From the NCBI GenBank assembly GCA_049322695.1, contig JBMORW010000013.1:43060-107059 (forward strand): a stretch of DNA of 64,000 nucleotides, given 5' to 3'. How positions within the stretch are numbered: position 1 is the first letter of the stretch; every line of letters starts with the position of its first letter. Below are positions 24,673-33,833 of the stretch, in pieces. A model generated the notes under the pieces. That model did not search any database. It saw nothing but the letters and a program-made list of their open reading frames with translations, and was not told the DNA's origin. The DNA is from CALGKJ01 sp049322695 (lineage in GTDB: Bacteria; Bacillota; Clostridia; Lutisporales; Lutisporaceae). A program made the position numbers and the translations under genes.

Positions 24673-24750
24673 GTTAATACCCCCATGTTTAGTTTTTATA
24701 GAGAACTCTTCAAAGAAACAGAATTTTTAGTAATAAAGTGTTCTCTCAAA

Positions 24751-24794
24751 TAAAAGTCCCGTTACATCATAATGCATTTTCTTTAAAGGGACTT
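24751..24794 (-). terminator. hairpin at the end of recJ
   Basis: AAGTCCC and GGGACTT pair around a 27-base loop and are followed by TTTTATTT on the minus strand. The upstream arm overlaps the recJ stop codon. The large loop makes it a moderate candidate. Confidence 0.5.
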
Positions 24795-26493
24795 ATATAG
24801 TTATCTTGATGTCTTTTATTTTCAACTGAAGCTGCTCTATATCATTCCATAGATTGCATTCCATACTACATATTATATCAACTTTTTTGCCAAATGATAA
24901 TACATTATTATAGGTTCCTAAATTAAAGCCTATAGCCTTTATTTCATTTACACCGTCGTTCAGTGTCAGAAGCAGATGCTTACTGTCATTTCCTACCGTT
25001 CTTGAGGAAATAACCTTTAAGTCTCTATAAACAAAGGCAGGAGCAGGATTGCCTGCGCCATACGGCTCCAGCATCTCCAGCTGCTTAACGGTACTTAGCT
25101 TGTAATCTGATGGAGTCAGTCTGTAATCCACCTTCAGTTCCGGAATCAAAGGCTCTCCCTTTAATATTTCATTTGCAACCTCGTTTACTTTTTGTCTGAA
25201 AGCATCTATATTTTCTGTACTTAATGTTATCCCGGCAGCAAGCTCATGACCTCCAAATTTTATGAACAGATCGCTGCACCTGTCAAGTGCCTCATAAATA
25301 TTAAAATTGCTTACACTTCTGGCTGAACCTTTACCTATGCCGTTATCTCTGGATATAAGCACTGCAGGCAAATTGTATCTCTCTACAAGCTTTGAAGCAA
25401 CAATTCCAATAACTCCCACGTGCCAATCTTTGTCATCCAATACCAGTACTTTTGTGCTTGAGATATCAATATCTCTCTCAATCTTGGTAATAGCTTTTGT
25501 CAGAATCTCGCTTTCTATGCTCTGCCTTTCTTTATTATCATTATCAAGCTGCTTGGCTATTTCATATGCCTTTTTATAGTCATCCGTAAGCAGCAGCTCA
25601 ACACAAAGACTTGCATTGGCAATTCTCCCTGCTGCATTAATCCTTGGAGCAATCATGAATGCAACATTATAAGCTGTAATAGTCTGTTCCTTAAGACCGC
25701 ATATATCAAGAAGTGCTCTCAGGCCTATATTTTCAGTGTTTTGTAATTTTTCAAGACCATGCTTTACAATTATTCTGTTCTCATCCACCAGATATACAAT
25801 ATCTGCAATAGTGCCTACAGCAACAATGTCCAACATTTCCAGTGCAGTATCCCTGCATCCAAGCTCTGTAGCAAGAGCATCTACAAGCTTGAAGCATACC
25901 CCTACCCCTGCAAGCTCCTTAAAGGGATAGCTGCAATCAGCCCGATGAGGATTTATAACACAGTACGCATCCGGCAGCTCCTCTCCGCATTCATGATGGT
26001 CAGTAATAATCATGTCAATACCCAGCTCCTTTGCTCTATTGACCACCTCAAGAGAACGTATGCCGCAATCTACCGTTATAATCAGCTCTATACCTTCCTC
26101 AGCCAGATTCTCTATGGCTTCTATATTTAATCCATAGCCTTCATCCACCCTGTTTGGTATATAGTATGTAACATCTGCATCCATACTTCTTAAAATCTTA
26201 ACTGCAATAACCGTAGAAGTTACACCGTCAACATCATAATCTCCGAAAATGCAAATTTTTTGGTTAAGCTCTATGGCTTCAATAATCCTGTCAACAGCCT
26301 TTGACATATCCTTCATTTCAAATGGATCTCTGAGCTTCTCAATACCATAGGAAATAAAGTAGCTTGCCTTTTCCAATGTGTCGATATCTCTGTTTACCAG
26401 CACTCTTGCAACCAATTCCGAAATTCCAAACTCTTTTACCAGCTCTGGCAATATATTATAATCCTTATTGTAGGAAACCCATTTCTTTTTCAT
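24793..26493 (-). CDS. recJ: single-stranded-DNA-specific exonuclease RecJ
   Basis: A 566-aa DHH-family nuclease. Motif I (IFGDYDVDGVTS), the ITDHHE motif III and the DHHA1 region (ISRDNGIGKGSARS) are present, followed by a C-terminal OB-fold. It degrades single-stranded DNA 5' to 3' in recombination and repair. The length is that of the core enzyme, without the extra C-terminal domain seen in some Firmicutes. It sits between secF and apt. Confidence 0.95.
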   Translation of the reverse strand: MKKKWVSYNKDYNILPELVKEFGISELVARVLVNRDIDTLEKASYFISYGIEKLRDPFEMKDMSKAVDRIIEAIELNQKICIFGDYDVDGVTSTVIAVKILRSMDADVTYYIPNRVDEGYGLNIEAIENLAEEGIELIITVDCGIRSLEVVNRAKELGIDMIITDHHECGEELPDAYCVINPHRADCSYPFKELAGVGVCFKLVDALATELGCRDTALEMLDIVAVGTIADIVYLVDENRIIVKHGLEKLQNTENIGLRALLDICGLKEQTITAYNVAFMIAPRINAAGRIANASLCVELLLTDDYKKAYEIAKQLDNDNKERQSIESEILTKAITKIERDIDISSTKVLVLDDKDWHVGVIGIVASKLVERYNLPAVLISRDNGIGKGSARSVSNFNIYEALDRCSDLFIKFGGHELAAGITLSTENIDAFRQKVNEVANEILKGEPLIPELKVDYRLTPSDYKLSTVKQLEMLEPYGAGNPAPAFVYRDLKVISSRTVGNDSKHLLLTLNDGVNEIKAIGFNLGTYNNVLSFGKKVDIICSMECNLWNDIEQLQLKIKDIKITI

Positions 26494-26613
26494 ACATTCA
26501 CCATCTAAAACAAGTCTTTGCTATAACCTTACGTATTTCATATTCAATGAGTTTTAGTCAACACACTTTAAAGCTCAAATAAATTACCGCCAAAAGTTTG
26601 TAAACTATTTAAG

Positions 26614-26651
26614 AGAAACAACTGGGTATTTCCAGTTATGAAGTTGTTTCT
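26614..26651. repeat. hairpin-forming inverted repeat upstream of recJ
   Basis: AGAAACAACT and AGTTGTTTCT pair, with an inner AACTGG/CCAGTT alternative stem. No T-run follows on the minus strand. It may be a second stop for read-through from secF or part of the recJ leader. Confidence 0.45.
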
Positions 26652-26722
26652 TTATATGTGCCTAAGAAATACTATATATTTTTTTAGCCTTAAGTTCAAC
26701 TATTATTTATGAGTCAAGTACA

Positions 26723-26752
26723 AAAGGTAACAGCCTCATGACTGTTACCTTT
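26723..26752 (-). terminator. terminator of secDF
   Basis: AAAGGTAACAG and CTGTTACCTTT form a perfect 11-bp stem around eight bases, 17 bases after the secF stop codon. TTTTG follows on the minus strand. Confidence 0.8.
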
Positions 26753-26768
26753 ATGAGCATGTATTTTG

Positions 26769-27653
26769 CTATTGGAGCGCTTCTCCTACCTTTCCTTTGC
26801 CCTTCAAGGCTATCCATACGGGGCTTGCAATGAAAATAGTTGAGTAAGAGCCGCTTATGATACCAACCATTAAAGGTAAAGAGAACTCTCTTAAGGATGG
26901 TACTCCAAGTATAAATATAACTACAATCGTAATTAATGTTGTCAGTGATGTGTTTATAGTTCTTGCCAGTGTCTGGCTTACGCTGGTATTAATTACTTCT
27001 GACGTGCTCATCTTTTTTCCGAACTTAATATTTTCCCTGACCTTATCGAATATAACTATTGTATCGTTTATAGAATATCCTACTATAGTAAGTATGGCAG
27101 CTATAAAAGATGAGTTAACAGGTATTTGAAGCACTGCAAAAACTGCAACCATCATCAATACATCATGGAAAAGCGATGCAATAGCTGCAATTCCAAATCG
27201 CCACTCGAATCTTATTGATACATAAAGCAGTATGCCTACCATTGCAAGGAGTAAAGCTATTAAAGCCTGCTGCTTAAGCTCATCACCGATAGCGGGTCCA
27301 ATAACATCGAACTGCATGTTTGTAGCATCTATTCCGAACATTCCCTTAAATGAGCTTATAAGATCAGTCTGTGTCTGTTCATCTAATGCAAGCTTAGTTC
27401 TGATTAATGCTATTTCATTATCATTTCCGGCATATGTAACAATGGCTTCCTTATCAAATCCCGCCGCTATACTTCTAACATCTTCAATATCAAAATCTTT
27501 ACCTATATTCGCCTGTATTGATGTTCCACCAGTAAAGTCTATGCCAAGATTGAGGCCTCCATTTATTATCAAGAAAATCAAGCCTATCAGCAGCGCAATA
27601 CCGGAAATGGAAAACCATACATATTTAAACTTCATAAAATCATATATTCTCAT
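26769..27653 (-). CDS. secF: protein translocase subunit SecF
   Basis: A 294-aa membrane protein with six helices. GLNLGIDFTGGTS lies near the start, and the conserved VGYSINDTIVIFDKVREN block lies in the middle. With SecD it uses the proton or sodium gradient to pull proteins through SecYEG. It begins 12 bases after secD. Confidence 0.96.
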   Translation of the reverse strand: MRIYDFMKFKYVWFSISGIALLIGLIFLIINGGLNLGIDFTGGTSIQANIGKDFDIEDVRSIAAGFDKEAIVTYAGNDNEIALIRTKLALDEQTQTDLISSFKGMFGIDATNMQFDVIGPAIGDELKQQALIALLLAMVGILLYVSIRFEWRFGIAAIASLFHDVLMMVAVFAVLQIPVNSSFIAAILTIVGYSINDTIVIFDKVRENIKFGKKMSTSEVINTSVSQTLARTINTSLTTLITIVVIFILGVPSLREFSLPLMVGIISGSYSTIFIASPVWIALKGKGKVGEALQ

Positions 27654-27665
27654 TTGGCTTCCCTC

Positions 27666-28910
27666 CTATGCACCGTACAGTTTTGTGTTCTTTATTAGGT
27701 TGCTTCCGACAAGCAGCTTAATCAGATATCTTGACAATACTATTGAAGTAAACATACTTGCTGCAATACCTATTGACAAGGTAACTGCAAAGCCCTTTAA
27801 CGGTCCGGTACCAAAATAGAACAATATACCTGCAGCAATCAAAGTAGTGATATTGGAATCTACTATTGTCAAGAAGGCTCTTCTGAAGCCTGCATCTATA
27901 GAAGCCCTCAGAGTTTTACCAAGCTTAAGCTCATCTTTCATTCTCTCATATATGATTACATTGGCATCCACTGCCATACCAACAGATAATATAATACCTG
28001 CTATACCGGGAAGTGTCAATGTTGCCTTAAAATAAGCCAATGCACCTAATGTAATTACCATATACAACAACAATGATAAATCTGCTATTAAGCCTGGAAT
28101 TCTATAATATGCGACCATAAAGAGCATTACAAGTCCAATACCGATAAGTCCTGCTGTTATGGTTCTGCTGTATGCATCAGCACCAAGCTGAGGACCAACA
28201 GCTGTCTTTGACAGTATAGCCATTTCAACCGGAAGGGCTCCTGCCTGTATCAGTGTAGCTAATTGTTTTGCTTCTTCCATGTCGCCGATATTTGTTATAA
28301 CTGCATTACCATCTTCTATAGGTGAATTAACTATCGGGTCTGATATTACAATTTCATCAAGATATATGATGATTTTCTTACCGACATTTTCAGTAGTAGC
28401 CTTAGCAAACTTCTTAATACCCTCAGGTGAAAGCTTCAGGCTGACTTCGGGGTTGTTAACTCCTGTAGCACCGGAGAACACAACCTCTGCACCCTTGATA
28501 TCTTCTCCTGTCAATACTACATTGCCTGCTTCATCCTTGAACTCCAGCTTAGCAGTTTTGCCTATGATTTCCATTGCCTGCTGCGGATCCTTTATATCAG
28601 GAAGCAGTATTTCTATTCTTCTCTCACCTACTCTTACTATCGTAGGTTCTGTTACACCCAAAGTATCAATACGATTGCTGAGTGTTTCTTTAGCTCTGTT
28701 CATTTTTTCATCAGTAACAGGGTCGTTTGGACTATCCTTTGCCTCCAAGAGTACAGTGACTCCGCCTCTTAGATCAAGTCCCTGCTTTATAAGGTTCTTC
28801 GCTGGTACAATATCAAACTTGCCCAAATCTAACCCGAAAAAGGTCAGGTAGGCCAAAAATGAAATCAAAGCTACCAAAAGAAGAAACAAGAGTAAGTTTT
28901 TTGAATTCAT
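27666..28910 (-). CDS. secD: protein translocase subunit SecD
   Basis: A 414-aa protein. An N-terminal helix is followed by the KQGLDLRGGV motif, an extracytoplasmic region (about 60-230) and five C-terminal helices with GMAVDANVIIYERMKDEL. It works with SecF in export. The start ATG (28908-28910) follows AAAAAGGGGGAATAGACAA; 27 codons of the longer frame upstream are not family-like. Confidence 0.96.
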   Translation of the reverse strand: MNSKNLLLFLLLVALISFLAYLTFFGLDLGKFDIVPAKNLIKQGLDLRGGVTVLLEAKDSPNDPVTDEKMNRAKETLSNRIDTLGVTEPTIVRVGERRIEILLPDIKDPQQAMEIIGKTAKLEFKDEAGNVVLTGEDIKGAEVVFSGATGVNNPEVSLKLSPEGIKKFAKATTENVGKKIIIYLDEIVISDPIVNSPIEDGNAVITNIGDMEEAKQLATLIQAGALPVEMAILSKTAVGPQLGADAYSRTITAGLIGIGLVMLFMVAYYRIPGLIADLSLLLYMVITLGALAYFKATLTLPGIAGIILSVGMAVDANVIIYERMKDELKLGKTLRASIDAGFRRAFLTIVDSNITTLIAAGILFYFGTGPLKGFAVTLSIGIAASMFTSIVLSRYLIKLLVGSNLIKNTKLYGA

Positions 28911-29057
28911 TTGTCTATTCCCCCTTTTTTTGTTCACAATGGTTATTATATTACTTTTAATTTTTTTAGTCAACTTGCATAATTCTAGCATTTTCCAGTA
29001 AACCAGACGGGTTGTCTCCCATTATTCTTGCCACTGTATACAATTTTATACACTGCC

Positions 29058-29561
29058 TTATTCTAAGTATTCTCTTGAAAGCCTGTAATAGCCCTCGGCA
29101 GATTTTTTTATAGCTTCTGCTTCCTCAGCTGAGAGCTCTCTTATCACCTTGGCGGGACTACCGATTATCAGTGAATTATCAGGTATCGTTTTTCCTGAGG
29201 TAACCAGAGAATTTGCCCCTACTATGCAGTTTTTGCCTATAACAGCTCCGTCCAGTATGGTTGAGCCCATTCCTATTATACAGTTGCTGCCTATGGTACA
29301 GCCATGTACTATGGCATTATGACCGACTGTCACATTTTCACCAATGGACGTCGGATGATTGTGATCACAATGTACAACGACTCCATCCTGAATATTTGTA
29401 TTCTTACCGACACGTATTTCATTGACATCAGCACGCAGTACTGTATTAAACCATATACTACAGCCCTCTTCCACGACACATTTTCCGATTATTGTACAGT
29501 TTTGCGCTAAAAAAACACTATCTGAAATCTCAGGCTTGATACCCTTGTATGACAATATCAT
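29058..29561 (-). CDS. gamma-carbonic-anhydrase-like hexapeptide protein
   Basis: A 167-aa left-handed beta-helix protein of the YrdA/CaiE/gamma-CA group. Hexapeptide repeats such as VGKNTNIQDGV and IGSNCIIGMGS run through it. The three metal-binding histidines are visible in VVHCDHNH and VGHNAIVHG. Many members bind zinc or iron; carbonic anhydrase activity is not proven for most. It occupies the place between the SCIFF gene and secD where the SCIFF maturase is often found. Confidence 0.9.
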   Translation of the reverse strand: MILSYKGIKPEISDSVFLAQNCTIIGKCVVEEGCSIWFNTVLRADVNEIRVGKNTNIQDGVVVHCDHNHPTSIGENVTVGHNAIVHGCTIGSNCIIGMGSTILDGAVIGKNCIVGANSLVTSGKTIPDNSLIIGSPAKVIRELSAEEAEAIKKSAEGYYRLSREYLE

Positions 29562-29595
29562 ACTATTCCTCCTATTTGCAATATTTACAACAGAT

Positions 29596-29640
29596 ATAGA
29601 GAACGCACTGAGATAATAATAACCGCAGTGCGTTCTCTAT
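29596..29640. repeat. 15-bp perfect inverted repeat between scfA and the gamma-CA gene
   Basis: ATAGAGAACGCACTG and CAGTGCGTTCTCTAT pair perfectly around 15 bases. No T-run follows on either strand. It lies 35 bases before the gamma-CA start codon. Confidence 0.6.
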
Positions 29641-29704
29641 ATTCAAAGCACATATAATACTTCTTTATATTCTTTGCGCTGCTTTATGCAGCTTCAGCAA
29701 AATA

Positions 29705-29732
29705 TCCGGAATAAATCACAATATATTCCGGA
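29705..29732 (-). terminator. terminator of scfA
   Basis: TCCGGAATA and TATTCCGGA form a 9-bp stem around 10 bases, followed by TATTTTGC on the minus strand, directly after the scfA stop codon. Confidence 0.65.
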
Positions 29733-29744
29733 GAAGATTCCAAA

Positions 29745-29933
29745 TTATAATAAAGAGCTTTTATTTGTTGAAGCCTTATGTACTCTAGTATTTTCTACAT
29801 TTTCACACTTTTGGTTAGCAACTGTGCATGAAGTTTTGCATGCTGACTGGCATGAATTCTGGCACTCGCCGCAGCCGCCGTTTAATGAGCTTTCACAAAG
29901 TGTTTTGCTGTTAATTGTTTTGATATGCTTCAC
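29745..29933 (-). CDS. scfA: SCIFF ranthipeptide precursor (six cysteines in forty-five residues)
   Basis: Starting from a GTG (29931-29933) that follows GGAGGTGGAGACTA, the peptide begins MKHIKTINSKTL. Its core cysteines at residues 21, 24, 28, 32, 36 and 43 match the SCIFF family (CGECQNSCQSACKTSC, then TVANQKCEN). Radical SAM enzyme ScfB normally forms thioether crosslinks on these cysteines. Here the peptide is 62 aa: it has an extra cysteine at 13 and a 17-residue polar tail after the usual C-terminal CEN. The maturase gene is not next to it or anywhere in this window. Confidence 0.92.
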   Translation of the reverse strand: MKHIKTINSKTLCESSLNGGCGECQNSCQSACKTSCTVANQKCENVENTRVHKASTNKSSLL

Positions 29934-30053
29934 TAGTCTCCACCTCCACGACATTTTCTATAGAATTATACCATATAAAAAAGAAACTGTAAAACTAAAA
30001 ATTAGCTTTACAGCGCCTTATGAAGCTGTATGTTTAGATTAGTAAAACATTCA

Positions 30054-30464
30054 TTAACTCAGGTTAACCCCTATTACGCCTCCAATGAGACCTACTGAGC
30101 TGCCCATTAGCATTTTTACAATAAAGTATTTATCAAGTATGAACTGCTGTCCAAAGGCTATGCTTATCGGCACAAGTAAAAGTACAAAAATCAGGCCCAA
30201 CGCAAGCCCAAACAACCAACCCTTTTTCTTTAGTCTTTTTCCTCCATATATGCCTGAAACAGCAATGCTTATGATTACAATGGTTTGAGTTATCTTTGAC
30301 ATCGAAGCATCGGACATGGTTGTATATGAGAGTATGAACGCATATACAATTATTGCTGCCAGTGATAATACCAGACAAAGCGCAATGGACTTTAGCATTA
30401 CTATGTATATATTGTCAGCTGGAATATCTTGTGTAGAGCTTCTGAAATCCTTATAGCTTTTCAA
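30054..30464 (-). CDS. TIGR04086-type membrane protein
   Basis: A 136-aa protein with four hydrophobic helices. The pattern VSGIYGGKRLKKKGWLFG and GLIGGVIGVNL is typical of the small clostridial family that sits beside SCIFF and yajC genes. Function is unknown. The start is a TTG (30462-30464) seven bases after AGAGGAGG; the longer frame begins further upstream with no such site and adds an unrelated basic segment. Confidence 0.78.
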   Translation of the reverse strand: MKSYKDFRSSTQDIPADNIYIVMLKSIALCLVLSLAAIIVYAFILSYTTMSDASMSKITQTIVIISIAVSGIYGGKRLKKKGWLFGLALGLIFVLLLVPISIAFGQQFILDKYFIVKMLMGSSVGLIGGVIGVNLS

Positions 30465-30596
30465 ACTATAACCTCCTCTTCTACATGATAACAGAGATAG
30501 CCTAGCCTGCCTGCAAAGGATATACGCCTGCTTTATCGGCTCGACTATGTCTGTTATATATTTATTCATGTACCTTTACATATAGAAGAGTATAAA

Positions 30597-30628
30597 AAAC
30601 AAAAGTAACTTGATATCAAGTTACTTTT
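30597..30628 (-). terminator. terminator overlapping the yajC stop codon
   Basis: Bases 30601-30628 are a perfect 28-bp palindrome (AAAAGTAACTTGAT and its complement), followed by GTTTTTT on the minus strand. The yajC TAA lies inside the left part of the stem. Confidence 0.8.
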
Positions 30629-30896
30629 CTTCAGAAGTTGATACTGTTTTACCAACAGCCCATCTTGCAATTTTAAGTTTGACTCTGTCAGCTCCCACTT
30701 CAATGGTAAGCTCATCCTCTTTGGCATTTATTATCTTACCGTAAATGCCGCCGATTGTTACTATTTCATCGCCTTCCTTAACACTGCTTCTCATTTTCTG
30801 AGTTTCTTTTTCTCTCTTTTGCTGTGGTCTAATTAATAGAAAATAGAAAACTCCAATTAGCAGTACATATGGCAATAATGCATATATCTGTTCCAA
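30621..30896 (-). CDS. yajC: preprotein translocase subunit YajC
   Basis: A 91-aa protein with one N-terminal helix (LLPYVLLIGVFYFLLIRPQQKREK) and a small basic cytoplasmic domain with GDEIVTIGGIYGKI. It associates with SecDF. It lies 88 bases after tgt in the usual order. Length is normal. Confidence 0.95.
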   Translation of the reverse strand: MEQIYALLPYVLLIGVFYFLLIRPQQKREKETQKMRSSVKEGDEIVTIGGIYGKIINAKEDELTIEVGADRVKLKIARWAVGKTVSTSEEK

Positions 30897-30984
30897 AATA
30901 TTCCCTCCTTCCGAAAAAGTTAAATGTATACGTTTGATTATTCAATATAATAATTGAAAATCCTGCTTGCCAGCAACAAATTTT

Positions 30985-32109
30985 CTAGAATGTGCTGTCA
31001 TAACCATATTTGTTGAAAAAATCCTTCTTATAATCCAACAGTCTGTCTTCTGAAATAGCTTTTCTTATGTTTGTCATTAGATTTTGCAAAAACCTCAGAT
31101 TATGTATGGATGTAAGCCTGCCTCCCAAAATCTCACCGGCCTTTATCAGGTGTCTGATATATGCTCTTGAGAAATTCTTGCAGGCATAGCAGTCACATTC
31201 CTCGTCCATTGGGAGAAAGTCCTCGCTGTATTCTGCATTTCTGACAACCAGCTTACCTTTAGAGGTCATTACCGTGCCATTTCTTGCAATTCTGGTGGGC
31301 AAGACACAGTCGAACATATCAATACCCCTTATGGCTCCATCTATGAGACAGTCAGGACTGCCTACACCCATAAGATACCTTGGCTTATCCTTAGGCAGCT
31401 CAGGAACTGTATATTCCAGCACTTCATTCATTACATCCTTTGGCTCACCGACGCTTAAGCCACCTACTGCATAACCTGGCAGCTCCACCTCTACAGTTCT
31501 TCTGGCACTTTCTATTCTGAGATTCTTAAAGGTGCTGCCCTGTACTATACCGAAAAGAGCTTGCTTTTCAGTGTTTTTGTGAGCTTCCTTACACCTTTTC
31601 AGCCACCTTATGGTTCTCTCCATTGACTTTTGCGCATAATCCTCTTCGCAGGGATAAGGTGTACATTCATCAAAGGCCATTATTATATCTGCACCCAATG
31701 AATTCTCAATTTCCATAACGTATTCGGGAGTAAAAAAGTGCTTTGAGCCGTCAAGATGAGACTTAAACTCCACGCCCTCTTCTCTTATCTTTCTCAATTC
31801 ATTTAGACTGAATACCTGGAAGCCGCCGCTGTCGGTAAGTATAGGTCTGTCCCAGTTCATAAAGCCATGCAAGCCCCCTGCCTTTTCTACAAGCTTATGC
31901 CCGGGCCTGATATATAAATGGTATGTATTACTTAAAATTATCTGTGCACCTATTTCTTTTAGCTCCATTGGAGACATGGCCTTTACTGTGGCCTGAGTCC
32001 CGACAGGCATAAAAACAGGTGTATCTATTACTCCATGAGGTGTATACAGTCTGCCCAGTCTGGCTCCGCTCTGCTTACACTCCTTTATCAGTTCGTATCT
32101 GATTGACAA
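30985..32109 (-). CDS. tgt: queuine tRNA-ribosyltransferase
   Basis: A 374-aa TIM-barrel enzyme. DSGGFQVFSL holds the catalytic aspartate region, and GGLSVGEPK and the zinc site CDCYACKNFSRAYIRHL follow. It exchanges guanine 34 of Asp, Asn, His and Tyr tRNAs for the queuosine precursor preQ1. The start is a TTG (32107-32109) after GGAGGTAATTGTT; the upstream ATG of the longer frame overlaps that site. queA and queH nearby complete a queuosine group. Confidence 0.95.
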   Translation of the reverse strand: MSIRYELIKECKQSGARLGRLYTPHGVIDTPVFMPVGTQATVKAMSPMELKEIGAQIILSNTYHLYIRPGHKLVEKAGGLHGFMNWDRPILTDSGGFQVFSLNELRKIREEGVEFKSHLDGSKHFFTPEYVMEIENSLGADIIMAFDECTPYPCEEDYAQKSMERTIRWLKRCKEAHKNTEKQALFGIVQGSTFKNLRIESARRTVEVELPGYAVGGLSVGEPKDVMNEVLEYTVPELPKDKPRYLMGVGSPDCLIDGAIRGIDMFDCVLPTRIARNGTVMTSKGKLVVRNAEYSEDFLPMDEECDCYACKNFSRAYIRHLIKAGEILGGRLTSIHNLRFLQNLMTNIRKAISEDRLLDYKKDFFNKYGYDSTF

Positions 32110-32137
32110 AACAATTACCTCCAAGTTTTGTGTTATT

Positions 32138-32770
32138 CTAACGTTTGTTTGTACTTATAGTCACCTTTTCAATAACTCCATCCTGCATCTTCACTATTCT
32201 AAAATAGGCATTGGCCACATAAAACTCTGCTCCCTCATAAAGCTTGCTGCCGGATGAAGCTGCAAGGTTGCTCAATACTCCACCTATAGTGTTTCCCAGA
32301 TGATCCGGAATATAAAGATGCATCAGTTCATTTACCGTCTCAATTGAAGTTGCAGCCGATAAAATAGGATTTCTGTCAAGTGTATTGCCAAGCTTTTCCA
32401 CAAACAAAAACTTTCTTATTGCAAATATTGCTGCAACTGCTGCTATACCTATAATAAAGTCCAGCATTCCTTCGTTATATATAAGCAGCTTTCTGGCCAC
32501 TGCATAAAGCAGTACTTCCACAACACTGCTTGGTGAATGGAATACAAGCATTGATACAAGCTCTACTCCTACAACCATTAACAATACATGACCCAAGAAC
32601 TTTTGGAATACATCGTAGGTATCATAGGGATTAGTTGTATAAATGAGAATAAGATACCTTATAAGATCGACCATTCCGATAATTACTGAAATAACGATAA
32701 ATAATGCAAGTACGTACTCAAGATAAAAAGCACCCTTCCTAATTGCATGCTTCAGTCTGTCGTTCAGCAT
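32138..32770 (-). CDS. membrane protein with C-terminal soluble domain (PsiE-like)
   Basis: A 210-aa protein with about four N-terminal helices (YVLALFIVISVIIGMVDLI and later ones up to about residue 130), followed by a soluble part of about 80 residues (LMHLYIPDHLGNTIGGVL onwards). The membrane part resembles phosphate-starvation-inducible PsiE-like proteins, but I am not sure of the assignment. It lies between queA and tgt in the same operon. The start ATG (32768-32770) follows GGGGGATGGTCA. Confidence 0.7.
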   Translation of the reverse strand: MLNDRLKHAIRKGAFYLEYVLALFIVISVIIGMVDLIRYLILIYTTNPYDTYDVFQKFLGHVLLMVVGVELVSMLVFHSPSSVVEVLLYAVARKLLIYNEGMLDFIIGIAAVAAIFAIRKFLFVEKLGNTLDRNPILSAATSIETVNELMHLYIPDHLGNTIGGVLSNLAASSGSKLYEGAEFYVANAYFRIVKMQDGVIEKVTISTNKR

Positions 32771-32793
32771 TGACCATCCCCCTATAATCAAAT

Positions 32794-33819
32794 TTAAATT
32801 ATCAGCATTGCATCTCCAAAACTAAAAAACCTGTATCTCTCCTTCACAGCTTCATTGTATGCTCTGAGTATAAAATCCCTTCCTGCAAGGGCACTGACCA
32901 GCATCAATAAAGTAGATTCAGGCAAATGAAAATTGGTAATGAGAGCATCTGTTATTTTGAAGCTGTATCCGGGATATATGAATATATCGGTCCATCCACT
33001 GCTCTCCCCGACTTTGCCATAAGAATCCGCAACAGATTCCAGGGTTCTTGTAGATGTTGTTCCAACACATACAATCCGCCCTCCAGACTCCCGTGTTCTA
33101 TTGATTATTTCAGCATCTTGCGCTTCAATGTTATAGAACTCACTGTGCATAATGTGTTCCTCAATCACATCTGCCTTAACGGGTCTGAAGGTACCCAGCC
33201 CTACATGCAGGGTTACATATGCTATGTTTATCCCCTTTTCCCTCAGCTTGCTCATAAGCTCTCCGGTAAAATGCAGTCCTGCAGTAGGAGCGGCAGCTGA
33301 GCCTTCATGCTTTGAATAGACTGTCTGATATCGTTCCTTATCCACCAGCGACTTTTTTATATAAGGAGGTAAAGGCATATTCCCAAGCCTGTCAAGTATC
33401 TCTTCAAATACACCTTCGTAGTAGAATCTTACTATACGATTGCCATCAGCTGCTATCTCAAGCACCTCGGCTTCCAGTTCACCGTTTCCAAATACGAACC
33501 TTGCACCCGGCTTTGCCTTTTTACCGGGCTTTAGGATAACCTCCCAGGTATTAATATCCTTCCTGACCAGCAGCAGGAACTCAATATTGCTTCCCGTATC
33601 CTTCTTTATACCGAAAAGTCTTGCTGGTATTACTCTTGTATTATTTAGAACGAGACAATCTCCTTCTCTAAGATAATCTATTATATCTCTGAAGGATTTA
33701 TGCTCTATTGTCTGACTTTGCCTGTTCAAAACAAGAAGCCTGGAGGAATCTCTCTGCGCAAGGGGTTCTTGTGCTATAAGCTCCTCAGGCAAATCATAAT
33801 AAAAGTCCTTTAAATTCAT
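32794..33819 (-). CDS. queA: S-adenosylmethionine:tRNA ribosyltransferase-isomerase
   Basis: A 341-aa QueA with the conserved start (DFYYDLPEELIAQEPL), CLVLNNTRVIPARL, the AAPTAGLHFT motif and the C-terminal ITNFHLPESTLLMLV. It transfers the ribosyl part of SAM to preQ1 in tRNA to form epoxyqueuosine. It is followed by the membrane gene and tgt in one transcriptional unit. Confidence 0.96.
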   Translation of the reverse strand: MNLKDFYYDLPEELIAQEPLAQRDSSRLLVLNRQSQTIEHKSFRDIIDYLREGDCLVLNNTRVIPARLFGIKKDTGSNIEFLLLVRKDINTWEVILKPGKKAKPGARFVFGNGELEAEVLEIAADGNRIVRFYYEGVFEEILDRLGNMPLPPYIKKSLVDKERYQTVYSKHEGSAAAPTAGLHFTGELMSKLREKGINIAYVTLHVGLGTFRPVKADVIEEHIMHSEFYNIEAQDAEIINRTRESGGRIVCVGTTSTRTLESVADSYGKVGESSGWTDIFIYPGYSFKITDALITNFHLPESTLLMLVSALAGRDFILRAYNEAVKERYRFFSFGDAMLII

Positions 33820-33833
33820 GCTTTGCCCTCTTT

